Part shown: positions 26,232 to 35,110 of the stretch, piece after piece
Layout: each line of letters begins with the position of its first letter
How positions within the stretch are numbered: position 1 is the first letter of the stretch
Source of the DNA: CAWBLP01 sp963789495
GTDB taxonomy: Bacteria > Pseudomonadota > Alphaproteobacteria > Acetobacterales > Acetobacteraceae
NCBI GenBank assembly: GCA_963789495.1
Contig: CAWBLP010000014.1
Span: 165,986 to 229,985 of the forward strand
Direction of reading: 5' to 3'
Length of the DNA: 64,000 nucleotides
Made by a program: the position numbers and the translations under genes
The notes under the pieces: model-generated
Database searches by the model: none
Seen by the model: the letters and a program-made list of their open reading frames with translations, nothing else
What the model was told of the DNA's origin: nothing

Positions 26232-27239
26232 CTACGGTGCGCCCAGCCTCGCCTGTCGCACCTGGCGTGGCCCACGGGCGACCGACAGCGACACATCGAG
26301 GTCGCGCAGTACTTCGTCGATCGCAGGATCATTTCGCGGGCCGAATTTCTCCGTGTGGACGCGCACGCGTTGCATCAGTTCCGCGGCCAGCACGCGCAAA
26401 CCGACCAGTGTGGCGGCTTTGTCCGCCAATCGGCCGGCATCCAGGCCCGACACCAGTGCCTCGGCGGCGTCAGCGAACACCGCGTTCAACGCGGTCAGTC
26501 CGCCGAGCGACAAGGCGGCTTCCTCACCACTGGAAACACTGCCGGTCAACGCGCGGCGCAGGAAACGCAAGGCGCCCAACAGGCCAAAGGTGCTTACAGC
26601 GTCTTCAACATCGCGGAATGGCAGGGCCATGGTTTCGTACCCAGCGCCCTCCGGTCCCAGCACCGCGTCGCGCGGCACGCGCACGCCATCCAGCACCAGT
26701 CCGGCATGGCGGGACGGGCGCAGCGCGTGGAACCGCGGCATGTCCTTCAGTGTCAGCCCGGGCGAATCACGAGGCACCAGCAATGCGCTGTAGCGCTTGC
26801 GATCCCCCTCGGTCGCGGTGATCGCCAGGACTACGAAGGCCTCGGCGGATGGGGCATTGCTGACCCAGGCTTTTTCGCCGGTGATGCGAAATCCGTCAGC
26901 GTCGGCGTCGGCATGCGTGGTCAGTCGCTTCGGGTGCGCACCGACGCCCGGTTCGGAGATAGCGACCGAAATCGCCCGATCCAGCCAGGCATCACGCTGC
27001 GTCGCAGTGCCAAATCCGGCGATGAAATGTCGTCCCACCAATTGACGTCCGGCCCAGATGCCGCCGACACCCAGAAGTCCGGTGCGCTCCACCAGCGCCG
27101 CCTTCACACGGGCGATCTTCCCGTAACTCTCAGCCGGTGCCAGCAATCCGCACGCGTCCATGCCTTCCAGCGGCGCACGCGCGGGGTCCGGGCAATTCGC
27201 CAGCCAGCTATCCAGCAGGGCATCGATGGCACGCGTCAT
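26232..27239 (-). CDS. Acyl-CoA dehydrogenase family protein
   Basis: The 335-residue product has the core acyl-CoA dehydrogenase motifs AISEPGVGAHPKRL and DGFRITGEKAWVSNAP, followed by the beta-domain with LVLDGVRVPRDAVLG. Length is below the usual ~380 residues because the N-terminal helical domain is short, and the C-terminal helical domain is divergent with no obvious catalytic Glu. It could be an FAD-dependent monooxygenase or oxidase of the same fold rather than a true dehydrogenase. The ATG at 27237-27239 is chosen on the family start; ribosome-binding signal is weak and upstream in-frame starts exist. Divergent from a luciferase-like monooxygenase, possibly in one pathway (inference). 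Confidence 0.8.
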   Translation of the reverse strand: MTRAIDALLDSWLANCPDPARAPLEGMDACGLLAPAESYGKIARVKAALVERTGLLGVGGIWAGRQLVGRHFIAGFGTATQRDAWLDRAISVAISEPGVGAHPKRLTTHADADADGFRITGEKAWVSNAPSAEAFVVLAITATEGDRKRYSALLVPRDSPGLTLKDMPRFHALRPSRHAGLVLDGVRVPRDAVLGPEGAGYETMALPFRDVEDAVSTFGLLGALRFLRRALTGSVSSGEEAALSLGGLTALNAVFADAAEALVSGLDAGRLADKAATLVGLRVLAAELMQRVRVHTEKFGPRNDPAIDEVLRDLDVSLSVARGPRQVRQARLGAP

Positions 27240-27404
27240 CGTCGGTTCCGTCACCTGGTTGTTTGGCACAAGCATCGCGCACAACGCACAACACGATCCG
27301 TCCAGGCTCACCATGGCCGCGCCCTCCCTACTTGCCAACCGTCACCCTCCCGGGTGTAGCGTGGCCACAAGTCCCTGAACGGGCCAACGCAGGAGGATCG
27401 CCCC

Positions 27405-28511
27405 ATGCTGCTCGGCTATTTCTCAATGCCCTCGCATCCGCCGGAAAGAGGTCTGAAGGAAGGCCACGACTGGGATCTGCAGACGCTGCGTTGGCTGGAT
27501 GAACTGGGCTATGACGAGGCCTGGATCGGCGAGCACTACACCTCGCCGTGGGAGCCGCATCCGTCACCCGATCTGCTGATCGCGCAGGCGCTGCTGCAGA
27601 CCAAGCGGCTGCGCATCGGACCGGGCGGCTTCCTGCTGCCGTACCATCACCCCGCCGAACTGGCCCATCGCGTGGCGATGCTGGATCATCTGTCGGAAGG
27701 GCGGCTGAATTTCGGTGTCGCCGCCTCCGGCCTGCCCAGCGACTGGGCGATGTTCCAGGTGGACGGCATGGCCGGCGTGAACCGCGACATGACGCGGGAA
27801 GCGCTCGACATCATCCTGCGGCTGTGGAGTGACGAGAAGACCTTCGACTACAAGGGCAAGTTCTGGAACGTGTCAAAGCCCGACACGATGTTCGAGTTCC
27901 TCAAGCCGCACATCTATCCGCTGCAGAAGCCGCATCCGCCAATCGGTGTCGCCGGCCTGTCGAAGAACTCCGACACACTGAAACTGGCGGGCGAGCGCGG
28001 CTTCCTGCCGCTGTCGCTGAACCTGAACCCGGCCTATGTCGCCAGCCATTGGGATGCGGTGGAGGTCGGCGCCGCCCGCACCGGCCGCACGCCCAGCCGC
28101 GCGGACTGGCGCCTGGTGCGCGAGGTGTTCGTTGCCGACACCGACGCCGAGGCGTGGAAGCTCTGCGTGGACGGCATGATGGGCCGCATGATGCGCGAAT
28201 ACTTCCTGCCGCTGCTGGGCAATTTCGGCTTCCTGGAATACCTGAAGCACGACCAGTCGGTGGCGGATTCCGACGTCACGCCGGAATACTGCGCGCAGCA
28301 CAACTGGCTGGTCGGTTCGCCCGCGACCGTGGCGGAGAAGCTGGAGCGCATCTATCACGAGGCCGGCGGGTTCGGCGGCTTGCTGGTGTTCGGCTTCGAC
28401 TATGTGGAAAACCCGCAGGCCTGGTACCGGTCGCTGAAGCTGTTCAAGGAGGAGGTGGCGCCACGGGTGGCGCACCTGGTGCCGGACCGGAAGCGACTGG
28501 CGGCAGAGTAG
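27405..28511 (+). CDS. LLM-class flavin-dependent monooxygenase (limonene-monooxygenase/LuxA-like)
   Basis: The 368-residue product fits the alkanal/limonene monooxygenase-like branch of the luciferase superfamily: MLLGYFSMPSHPPER, ELGYDEAWIGEHYTSPWEP, IGPGGFLLPYHHPAELAHRV, LSEGRLNFGVAASGLPSDW, KPHPPIGVAGLSKNSDTLKL. GEH(Y/F) and YHHPAELAHR lie in the flavin-binding barrel. Predicted reaction: FMNH2- and O2-dependent oxidation of a hydrophobic substrate, with a reductase encoded elsewhere. GGAGGATCGCCCC precedes the ATG. Divergent from the acyl-CoA dehydrogenase-fold gene. No luxB partner or fatty-acid reductase is present, so it is not a bioluminescence locus. Confidence 0.9.
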   Translation: MLLGYFSMPSHPPERGLKEGHDWDLQTLRWLDELGYDEAWIGEHYTSPWEPHPSPDLLIAQALLQTKRLRIGPGGFLLPYHHPAELAHRVAMLDHLSEGRLNFGVAASGLPSDWAMFQVDGMAGVNRDMTREALDIILRLWSDEKTFDYKGKFWNVSKPDTMFEFLKPHIYPLQKPHPPIGVAGLSKNSDTLKLAGERGFLPLSLNLNPAYVASHWDAVEVGAARTGRTPSRADWRLVREVFVADTDAEAWKLCVDGMMGRMMREYFLPLLGNFGFLEYLKHDQSVADSDVTPEYCAQHNWLVGSPATVAEKLERIYHEAGGFGGLLVFGFDYVENPQAWYRSLKLFKEEVAPRVAHLVPDRKRLAAE

Positions 28512-28535
28512 GCCACCGCCCGCGACCCACCGCGG

Positions 28536-29054
28536 TCAGGCCAGGGAACGATCGCGCCGGTACAGCAACCGCTCCATCTCCGGAACGTAGCGGACCGGCG
28601 CGAATCCTGCTTTCTCCAGTACCCGCCGTGACCTGGCGTTGTCGGGTCGCGCAAAGGCGCTGACCGCCGGCAGGCGCAGCACATGGTCGGCAAACTCCAT
28701 GCAGGCGATGGCGAGTTCGGTCGCGTAGCCCTTGCCCCAGGCAGCCGGGTGGAAATGGTAGCCGAGCTCCACGCCCCAGCCCGGATCGAACGGATCGTGG
28801 TACAGCCCGCCCCAGCCGATGATCCGCCCATTCCGGCGGGTGCGGATGGTCCAGGGCGCGACTCCATCGCGGCGCCGGCGCCATTCATGCACCGCGATGC
28901 GCCGGCGGCAGGCGCGCAGCGAGGCATCGACATGGGTGAAGCGCATTGCATCAGGATCACCGAGGAAGGTGAACAGCTCCGGCACGTCGGCCAGGGACGG
29001 CGAACGCAGGATTAGTCGCTCCGTCTCCACGCCCATCCGCGCAGTTCCGATCAT
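28536..29054 (-). CDS. GNAT family N-acetyltransferase (RimJ/RimL-like)
   Basis: A 172-residue protein of the Acetyltransf_3 group: VETERLILRSPSLADVPELF, IIGWGGLYHD, VELGYHFHPAAWGKGYATE (the acetyl-CoA pyrophosphate loop, motif A) and RPDNARSRRVLEKAGFAPV (motif B). Members N-acetylate proteins or small amines, with substrates not readable from sequence. The ATG at 29052-29054 is preceded by GGAGG at proper spacing; a longer in-frame extension upstream lacks similarity. Convergent with the preceding monooxygenase gene. Confidence 0.88.
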   Translation of the reverse strand: MIGTARMGVETERLILRSPSLADVPELFTFLGDPDAMRFTHVDASLRACRRRIAVHEWRRRRDGVAPWTIRTRRNGRIIGWGGLYHDPFDPGWGVELGYHFHPAAWGKGYATELAIACMEFADHVLRLPAVSAFARPDNARSRRVLEKAGFAPVRYVPEMERLLYRRDRSLA

Positions 29055-29179
29055 GCCGGCCTCCGACCACATCCTTCCGTCACCTCCTGTCCCGCACCGG
29101 CGAGTTCTGCTACGTGAATCCGCATGCGTGAAGCCATCTCCTGCCAACGCGCCCTGTCCCTGACCGACGGATCCATCGC

Positions 29180-30523
29180 ATGAGCACCAGCCGTGTCCTG
29201 CACCGCGCCGGCGGCGCACCCCCGATCGCCGCCAGCGGCGAGGGTATCTACCTGACCCTCGCCAACGGGCAGAAGATCATCGACGGATCGGGCGGCGCCG
29301 CCGTCGCCTGTCTCGGCCACGGCAATCGCCGCATCGCCGAGGCGATCGGGCGCCAGGCCGCCACCCTGGCCTATGCGCATACCGGGTTCTTCAGCAGCCA
29401 GTCCGCCGAGGACCTGGCGCATATCGTGCTGGACGGCGAACCGGGCGGGCTGAGCCATGCCTATTTCTGCTCCTCCGGCTCCGAAGGCACCGAGGCCGCG
29501 TTGAAGCTGGCCCGCCAGTATTTCGTCGAGCTCGGCCAGCAGCAGCGCACCCACATCATCGCCCGCCGCCAGGGCTATCACGGCAACACGCTGGGCGCGC
29601 TCGCCGCCGGCGGCAACATGATGCGCCGTGCGCTGTATGAGCCGATCCTGTCGAACGCGTTCAGCCTGGTCTCGCCCTGCTTCGCCTATCGCTTCCAGCG
29701 CGACGACGAGACCGACGCGCAATACGTGGACCGCCTGGCCGACGAGCTGGAAGCCGAGTTCCTGCGGCTGGGCCCCGACACCGTCGTGGCCTTCATGGCG
29801 GAAACCGTGGTCGGCGCCACCACCGGCTGCGTCGCCGCCCTGCCCGGCTATTTCAAGCGGATGCGCGAGGTTTGCGACCGCCACGGCGCGCTGCTGATCC
29901 TGGACGAGGTGATGTGCGGCATGGGCCGCACCGGCACCATGCATGCCTGGGAGCAGGAAGGCATCACGCCGGACCTGCAGGTGGTGGCGAAAGGCCTCGG
30001 CGGCGGCTACCAGCCGATCGGCGGCGTGCTGATCGCCGGCAAGATCGTGGATGCGATCAACCACGGATCGGGTGGGTTCATGCACGGCCACACTTACCAG
30101 GCGCACCCCGTCGCCTGCGCCGCCGCTCTGGAAGTGCAGCGGATCATCCGGGACGACAATCTGCTGGAGAACGTCCGCGCCATGGGCGCGCGGCTGGAAA
30201 CCGCTTTGACCGAGCGTTTCGGCAATCATCGCCATGTCGGCGACATTCGTGGGCGCGGCCTGTTCTGGGCGCTGGAATTCGTCACCGACCGTGCCAGCAA
30301 GCAGGTGTTCGACCCCGCGCTGAAGTTCAATGAGCGAGTGAAGCGGGAGGCGCTGGCAAACGGCGTCGCGCTGTATCCGATGGGCGGCACCATCGACGGC
30401 AGCCGTGGCGACCACATCATCGTGGCACCGCCCTACATTTCCGGCGCGGCGGATATCGACGCGATCGTGGACCGGCTGGGCGGCGCGGTCGACGCCGCGG
30501 TCGCCGGCCTGGCGAACGGCTGA
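29180..30523 (+). CDS. Class III (omega-type) PLP aminotransferase
   Basis: A 447-residue fold-type I aminotransferase of subgroup III. Motifs: YFCSSGSEGTEAALKLARQY, RRQGYHGNTLGALAAGG, LLILDEVMCGMGRTGTMHA (Asp binding the pyridine nitrogen), and QVVAKGLGGGYQPIGGVL with the PLP Lys at residue 271. The C-terminal VALYPMGGTIDG and DHIIVAPPY fit the branch often annotated as aspartate aminotransferase family, which in practice includes omega-amino acid and amine transaminases. Substrate not determinable. It is followed by a palindromic repeat, so it is probably monocistronic. Confidence 0.88.
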   Translation: MSTSRVLHRAGGAPPIAASGEGIYLTLANGQKIIDGSGGAAVACLGHGNRRIAEAIGRQAATLAYAHTGFFSSQSAEDLAHIVLDGEPGGLSHAYFCSSGSEGTEAALKLARQYFVELGQQQRTHIIARRQGYHGNTLGALAAGGNMMRRALYEPILSNAFSLVSPCFAYRFQRDDETDAQYVDRLADELEAEFLRLGPDTVVAFMAETVVGATTGCVAALPGYFKRMREVCDRHGALLILDEVMCGMGRTGTMHAWEQEGITPDLQVVAKGLGGGYQPIGGVLIAGKIVDAINHGSGGFMHGHTYQAHPVACAAALEVQRIIRDDNLLENVRAMGARLETALTERFGNHRHVGDIRGRGLFWALEFVTDRASKQVFDPALKFNERVKREALANGVALYPMGGTIDGSRGDHIIVAPPYISGAADIDAIVDRLGGAVDAAVAGLANG

Positions 30524-30540
30524 GCCACGCGCCGCGGCCT

Positions 30541-30888
30541 GTCCAACCTCATCCGCTCTGGTGGTGGGACGCAGCAAAGGTCGGGGCGTTGCCCCGAACT
30601 CCACCAGGAGGCGTTGCCGCCCGAACCTCCAGCAAATTCTCTCCTTTGCAATCGGATTCGGTTCCAAGTCGCCCAGCGTCCGGGACCGAACCGTTTGGCG
30701 ATAAATTCTACTTAAAGCTGTATTTTAGGGAAGTCCTTCTACGGCCATCGCTCCCACTTTTACTTACATGACAGGGCCCGGTCCCTTCGCGGGATTTCAA
30801 GGGGCAGCGCCCCTCGATTGGGGGGTCAGGGCGACGCCCCTTGATCCTTCCTGCGTCCCACCACAAGCGCGGATACGTTGGCCAGGCT
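30541..30888. repeat. Palindromic intergenic repeat, second long copy
   Basis: Same family as 13722-14041. Left end GGTGGTGGGACGCAGCAAAG followed by GGGGCGTTGCCCCGAAC; right end is GGGCGACGCCCCTTGATCC then CCTGCGTCCCACCACAAGCG, i.e. the inverse of the left. The middle contains AT-rich sequence (CTACTTAAAGCTGTATTTTA around 30706-30725) unlike the other copy. The whole 480-bp gap between the aminotransferase and mbfA holds nothing else except the operator-like palindrome at 30940. Confidence 0.75.
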
Positions 30889-30939
30889 GCGAACGTCTGC
30901 TGAGGTTCATGCGTTCCGTTATGGCGGATGCGCCGCGTG

Positions 30940-30954
30940 GAATGCGAGGCATTC
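30940..30954. promoter_or_regulatory. 15-bp palindrome upstream of mbfA (candidate iron-regulator operator)
   Basis: GAATGC-GAG-GCATTC is a perfect six-base inverted repeat with a three-base spacer, ending 54 bp before the mbfA ATG. In related bacteria mbfA is controlled by Irr or Fur-type iron regulators, so an operator here is plausible, but the sequence is not an exact match to the published ICE motif. Inference. Confidence 0.4.
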
Positions 30955-31008
30955 TCATCATTTCGCAAACCGCTTGACCTGCCCGGCACAGCCGCCACAT
31001 TCCCGGCC

Positions 31009-31965
31009 ATGCGCAACTTCTCCGACCTGACCGAACGTGAAATCCTCGCCTTGGCGATCGCCAACGAGGAGGAGGACGGTCGCATCTATCTCGACATCGC
31101 CGAGGGACTGCGTGACGAATATCCCGCCAGCGCCAATGTGTTTACCGAGATGGCGGGAGAGGAGGGCGACCATCGCCGCCGGCTGCTCGACCTCTACCGC
31201 GAGAAGTTCGGCGAGCACATCCCGCTGATCCGGCGCCAGGATGTCCGCGGCTTCATCCAGCACAAGCCGATCTGGCAGCTGCACCCGCTGCAACTCGACC
31301 AGGTGCGCATGCTGGCGGAGAGCATGGAGGAGGAGACCCAGCACTTCTATCGCCGAGCCGCGACACGCAGCCAGGACGTCTCCATCCGGAAGCTGCTGGG
31401 TGACTTGGCCGACGCCGAGGTCGAGCACGAACACCGCGCCGATGCGCTGCGGGCAGAGAACCTGCCTCAGGATGTGCGCGAGCGTGAGGACGTGCACGCG
31501 CGGCGCTCCTTCGTGCTGCGGGTGATCCAGCCGGGCTTGGCCGGGCTGATGGACGGTTCGGTTTCCACCCTCGCACCAGTGTTCGCCGCCGCGTTTGCCA
31601 GCGGCAATACCTGGGAAGCCTTCGTCGTCGGCATGGCGGCCTCGATCGGCGCCGGAATTTCCATGGGGTTTGCCGAGGCCCTGTCCGACAACGGCAGCCT
31701 GACCGGTCGTGGCGCTCCGCTGATCCGGGGCGTCATCACCGGACTGATGACAACACTGGGCGGCATCGGTCACACGCTGCCGTTCCTGATTCCGTTCTTC
31801 TGGACCGCCACCGCCGTGGCGATCGCGGTCGTGGTCGTCGAACTCGCCGCCATCAGTTGGGTGCGCTGGAAATACATGGACACCCCGCCGGTATCCGCCA
31901 CATTGCAGGTCGCCTTCGGCGGGGCGCTGGTGTTCGCAACCGGAATCCTGATCGGCAGCAGCTAG
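31009..31965 (+). CDS. mbfA: Membrane-bound ferritin / VIT1-family iron exporter (MbfA type)
   Basis: The 318-residue product joins an N-terminal erythrin/ferritin-like four-helix domain (residues ~1-160) to a C-terminal VIT1/CCC1 membrane domain with about five helices. Di-iron-type ligands are visible in LALAIANEEEDGRIYLDIAE, FTEMAGEEGDHRRR, ESMEEETQHFYRRA and DAEVEHEHRADAL; the VIT part starts at GLAGLMDGSVSTLAPVFAA. This fusion is characteristic of MbfA, an inner-membrane iron exporter protecting alphaproteobacteria from iron overload and peroxide stress. The ATG at 31009 is chosen on the family N-terminus (MRNFSDLTEREILALA). Cytochrome b561 follows after 8 bp, probably in the same operon. 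Confidence 0.9.
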   Translation: MRNFSDLTEREILALAIANEEEDGRIYLDIAEGLRDEYPASANVFTEMAGEEGDHRRRLLDLYREKFGEHIPLIRRQDVRGFIQHKPIWQLHPLQLDQVRMLAESMEEETQHFYRRAATRSQDVSIRKLLGDLADAEVEHEHRADALRAENLPQDVREREDVHARRSFVLRVIQPGLAGLMDGSVSTLAPVFAAAFASGNTWEAFVVGMAASIGAGISMGFAEALSDNGSLTGRGAPLIRGVITGLMTTLGGIGHTLPFLIPFFWTATAVAIAVVVVELAAISWVRWKYMDTPPVSATLQVAFGGALVFATGILIGSS

Positions 31966-31973
31966 AGGTTTAC

Positions 31974-32537
31974 ATGCAACATTTGACAGCAACGGCCCCT
32001 GCCGCGACGCAGGGCCGGCGGCACGCAGCCATGACCATTGCGCTGCATTGGATCACCGCCCTCCTGGTGGTGGTATTGTGGGGCATCGGCCAGACCGTTG
32101 ATTTTGCTCCCAACGGGGTCCTGCGCACGGACTATCGCTCGGTACATATCCTGCTGGGCGTGATCCTGGCCGTGGTGCTGATAACCCGGCTGGCCTGGCG
32201 CGCCGAAAAAGGCGGCATGCTGCCGCCGCTCGACACCGGACCGATGCTGCTGGTCGCGCGCGCCACCCATTGGACACTGTATATTCTATTGGTGCTGGCG
32301 GTCGGGTTCGGCCTGCTGAATGTCTGGGTCCGCGGCGACTCGATCTTCACGCTGTTCAGCGTGCCGCAGCTGGCGCCCGGCAATCGCGTGCTGCGGCACC
32401 AGATCGGCGACTGGCATGCGCTGGCGGCAAACGGTTTGCTGATTGTCGCCGGGCTGCACGCCGCGGCAGCCCTATTCCACCATTACATTCTGCGCGACGC
32501 GACGTTGCGGCGCATGCTGCCTTGGCAGGCGCGCTGA
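31974..32537 (+). CDS. Cytochrome b561 family protein
   Basis: A 187-residue four-helix membrane cytochrome of the prokaryotic b561 group, which passes electrons from ubiquinol to acceptors such as superoxide. Candidate haem ligands are the His in IALHWITALL, SVHILLGV, ATHWTLYILL and GDWHALAANGLL, one pair on each pair of helices. The ATG at 31974 follows AGAGG by a few bases and lies 8 bp after the mbfA stop, suggesting cotranscription; a redox partner for iron export or oxidative-stress defence would make sense (inference). Convergent with the MFS gene 7 bp downstream. Confidence 0.88.
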   Translation: MQHLTATAPAATQGRRHAAMTIALHWITALLVVVLWGIGQTVDFAPNGVLRTDYRSVHILLGVILAVVLITRLAWRAEKGGMLPPLDTGPMLLVARATHWTLYILLVLAVGFGLLNVWVRGDSIFTLFSVPQLAPGNRVLRHQIGDWHALAANGLLIVAGLHAAAALFHHYILRDATLRRMLPWQAR

Positions 32538-32544
32538 CACAGGC

Positions 32545-33780
32545 TCAGGCGCGCGGTCCCGGCCGCTCCACATTCGGCAGGAACGCCGTCAGCAACCCGA
32601 TCAGCGGCAGGAACGAACACAGCCGGTATACGGTCTCGATGCTGGTCAGGTCGGCGATCTCTCCCAGAGCCGCGGCCCCCAGCCCGCCCAGGCCGAATGA
32701 GAAGCCGAAGAACATGCCCGCGACCGTGCCGACACGGCCCGGCAGCAGCTCCTGCGCATAGACCAGGATGGCCGAGAACGCGGAGGCCAAGATCAGACCG
32801 ATCACCACCGACAGCACGCCGGTCCAGAGCAGGCTCGCATAGGGCAGCATGAGCGCGAACGGGAACGCACCCAGGATGGAGAACCAGATCACCGGCTTGC
32901 GGCCGAAGCGATCCCCGATCGGCCCGCCGGCGAAGGTCCCCGCCGCGACTGCGCCCAGGAACACGAACAGGTGGACCTGCGCGTTCGCCACCGACAGGTG
33001 GAACTTCTGCATCAGGTAGAACGTGTAGTACGAGCTCAGGCTGGCGGTGTAGACATTCTTCGAGAACAGCAGCGCCACCAGAACACCGATCGCGAGCAGC
33101 AATTTCCGTCGCGGCAGGGCGGCCGGCTGCGCCACCGCGGCACGGCGGCCACGACGCTGGGCGATGGAGGGGTGGCGCGCGTACCAGACGCTGACATTGG
33201 TCAGCAGCAGGATCGCCAGCAGCGCCACCAGCGAGAACCAGGCGATGCTGCTCTGCCCGCGCGGCACTACGACGAACGCGGCCAGCAGCGGTCCGATCGC
33301 GGAGCCGGTGCTGCCGCCGACCTGGAACAGCGACTGGGCAAACCCGTAGCGCCCGCCCGAGGCCATCCGCGCCACGCGTGACGATTCCGGGTGGAACACC
33401 GACGAACCGATGCCGACCAGCGCCGCCGCCAGCAGGATCACCGGGTAGGCTGTCGCGACCGACAACAGCAACAGCCCGATCAGGCTGCAGCCCATCGCCA
33501 CCGGCAGGGAGAACGGTTGCGGCCGCCGGTCAGTCACCATGCCCACGACGGGTTGCAGCATCGAAGCGGTCAATTGGAACGCCAGCGTGATCAACCCGAT
33601 CTGACCGAAGTCCAGATGATAGGACTCCTTCAGAATTGGATAGATCGCCGGAACCAGGGACTGGTTCATGTCGTTCAACAGGTGACAGACGCTCAGCGAC
33701 ACCAGCACGGCAAAGGTGGTGTTGGCTTGCGGCAATGCCGTCACGGGCGCCTGTGGCGCGGCGATCGTGTTCTCGCTCAA
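32545..33780 (-). CDS. MFS efflux transporter, fosmidomycin-resistance (Fsr)-like
   Basis: The 411-residue product has twelve predicted membrane helices. The N-terminus SVCHLLNDMNQSLVPAIYP and GIGSSVFHPESSRVARMASGG, plus FGFSFGLGGLGAAALGEIAD near the end, are typical of the Fsr-like branch of the major facilitator superfamily, proton-driven exporters; the HPExSRVA motif is especially characteristic. Resistance to fosmidomycin is known for E. coli Fsr only; the natural substrate here is unknown. A perfect 12-bp palindrome lies 85 bp upstream and could bind its regulator. Overlaps nothing; convergent with cytochrome b561. Confidence 0.87.
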   Translation of the reverse strand: MSENTIAAPQAPVTALPQANTTFAVLVSLSVCHLLNDMNQSLVPAIYPILKESYHLDFGQIGLITLAFQLTASMLQPVVGMVTDRRPQPFSLPVAMGCSLIGLLLLSVATAYPVILLAAALVGIGSSVFHPESSRVARMASGGRYGFAQSLFQVGGSTGSAIGPLLAAFVVVPRGQSSIAWFSLVALLAILLLTNVSVWYARHPSIAQRRGRRAAVAQPAALPRRKLLLAIGVLVALLFSKNVYTASLSSYYTFYLMQKFHLSVANAQVHLFVFLGAVAAGTFAGGPIGDRFGRKPVIWFSILGAFPFALMLPYASLLWTGVLSVVIGLILASAFSAILVYAQELLPGRVGTVAGMFFGFSFGLGGLGAAALGEIADLTSIETVYRLCSFLPLIGLLTAFLPNVERPGPRA

Positions 33781-33864
33781 GGCGGCGACATCCTTGCTGG
33801 TGCTCGGTTCAGTTACCGGCGCATGAGAGGCTATTATAGAGGTTCCGGCACCGTGACCTATGCA

Positions 33865-33876
33865 TCACACGTGTGA
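33865..33876. promoter_or_regulatory. TCACACGTGTGA palindrome upstream of the MFS exporter
   Basis: A perfect 12-bp palindrome in the gap between the exporter (start codon at 33780) and the divergent small membrane-protein gene at 34007. Its symmetry and position fit a repressor or activator site for one or both genes. No regulator gene is adjacent, so assignment is inference. Confidence 0.4.
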
Positions 33877-34006
33877 CTGATCCGCGTCGCGCCGCAAACG
33901 TTGCACATCCTGCGCCAAAAGATGCCGCAATCGGTGACCACGGTCACTGCCTTGTAACGGCAGTTCGCCGATAATCCGGTGCTGTGGTCGCCCGCTGGAG
34001 GATCAG

Positions 34007-34168
34007 ATGGCGAATTGGAAGAACGATCAGGAAAGGGCCGGCCCGGGAGTGCGCGCATTCCTTGTGCCGATTATGTGGATCGCGGCGCTGCTCGCAAGCT
34101 ACTGGCTGCTCGCCGACTGGCAGTCAGTGCCGGATCTGATCAGCGGCGCGTTTGCTGCGATCCCGTGA
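34007..34168 (+). CDS. Small single-helix membrane protein, 53 aa
   Basis: ATG at 34007 with GGAGG six bases upstream opens a 53-codon frame ending in TGA at 34166-34168. The product starts MANWKNDQERAGPG and has one hydrophobic segment (FLVPIMWIAALLASYWLLA) followed by DWQSVPDLISG. The strong ribosome-binding site and the clean amphipathic layout make it a real gene, too short to be found by length alone. I recognise no family. The upstream gap carries the palindrome at 33865. Confidence 0.6.
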   Translation: MANWKNDQERAGPGVRAFLVPIMWIAALLASYWLLADWQSVPDLISGAFAAIP

Positions 34169-34318
34169 CGCATTAAACTGGCCACCGGGCAGTGCGGGCT
34201 TTTCGACCCGAGCCATATTAAGGACTGGTATTAAGGACTGGCAGCGGCCGAACCCGTAACATCGGCGCCCTCGCACACCGGCGTATTTGCACACGGGCGC
34301 GTTCGCAGACGGGCGAAT

Positions 34319-34993
34319 TCAGGCAGGCGGCAGCTCAGTCGCGCCCAGAATGTGCAGATCCGGCCCCTGCACCAGAACCACGACCCCTCGATCAGGCGGA
34401 ACCTCGGTTAGATCGCGCTCCCGTGCCGGGTCGAGCACGCTGGCAGAGCGAACGATGTGGTACTCGCGCAGCCGACGGCCGCCATTCTCCCCCGACCCGA
34501 CCGCGGTTTCCCGCTCCGCATCGTAGCTCGCCACCAGCACGGTGGCACCGGCCGGCGCCGGTCCGATGGTCGACACCAGCCGACCCGCCTTTCGCTGCAG
34601 CTGCACCGGCACGGACAGCGGCGCCACCCGCCCGACCGCTTGGCTGATTGCGCGGCGGTCCGATCCGATAACGATGCTGGAACCGTTCACCACCAAGGCC
34701 GGTGTGAACACTTCCCCCTGCAGGCGAGCGGCGTAGTCGCGCTGCCGATCCGTCGCCAGCCGACTGGCGTACGGGTCGCGCCAGCCCAGCCGGTTCCAGT
34801 AATCCACATGCCAGGCCAGGGCGATCACGCCTGGACGTCGGATGAGTTCCCCCAGCAGTGCATCGGCAGGCGGGCAGGAGGAGCATCCCTGCGAGGTGAA
34901 CAGCTCCAGCACCACCGGGCTTTCCGCTGCCCGCGCCATCGTGGCCAGGCCGCCTGAGGCAGCCAGGCCGAACAAGAACCCTCGCCGCTGCAT
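34319..34993 (-). CDS. DUF1223 secreted thioredoxin-like protein
   Basis: The 224-residue product matches DUF1223: after the signal sequence MQRRGFLFGLAASGGLATMA (twin Arg, likely Tat) comes VLELFTSQGCSSCPPADALL with the conserved Cys37-x-x-Cys40 pair, then IALAWHVDYWNRLGWRDP, FTPALVVNG and REYHIVRS. The Cys pair in a thioredoxin-type strand-turn-helix context suggests a periplasmic redox role, but no function is established. GGGAG lies upstream of the ATG at 34991-34993; long in-frame sequence further upstream is non-homologous. Divergent from the LysE-type gene. Confidence 0.88.
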   Translation of the reverse strand: MQRRGFLFGLAASGGLATMARAAESPVVLELFTSQGCSSCPPADALLGELIRRPGVIALAWHVDYWNRLGWRDPYASRLATDRQRDYAARLQGEVFTPALVVNGSSIVIGSDRRAISQAVGRVAPLSVPVQLQRKAGRLVSTIGPAPAGATVLVASYDAERETAVGSGENGGRRLREYHIVRSASVLDPARERDLTEVPPDRGVVVLVQGPDLHILGATELPPA

Positions 34994-35110
34994 GCTGCAT
35001 CTCCCGCCGTGTTCTGCCGCCATGTCTGACTCGGCTGAGCGGCGGACGTTACGGGGCTTGTGGCGAGCGAACGGATGTTGGCTTGATATCGGGGTCATCG
35101 GAGTCAATTC

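Noticed and set aside
27405..28511. Bacterial bioluminescence locus (luxA-like)
   Set aside because: No luxB partner or fatty-acid reductase genes; sequence fits the limonene-monooxygenase-like branch.
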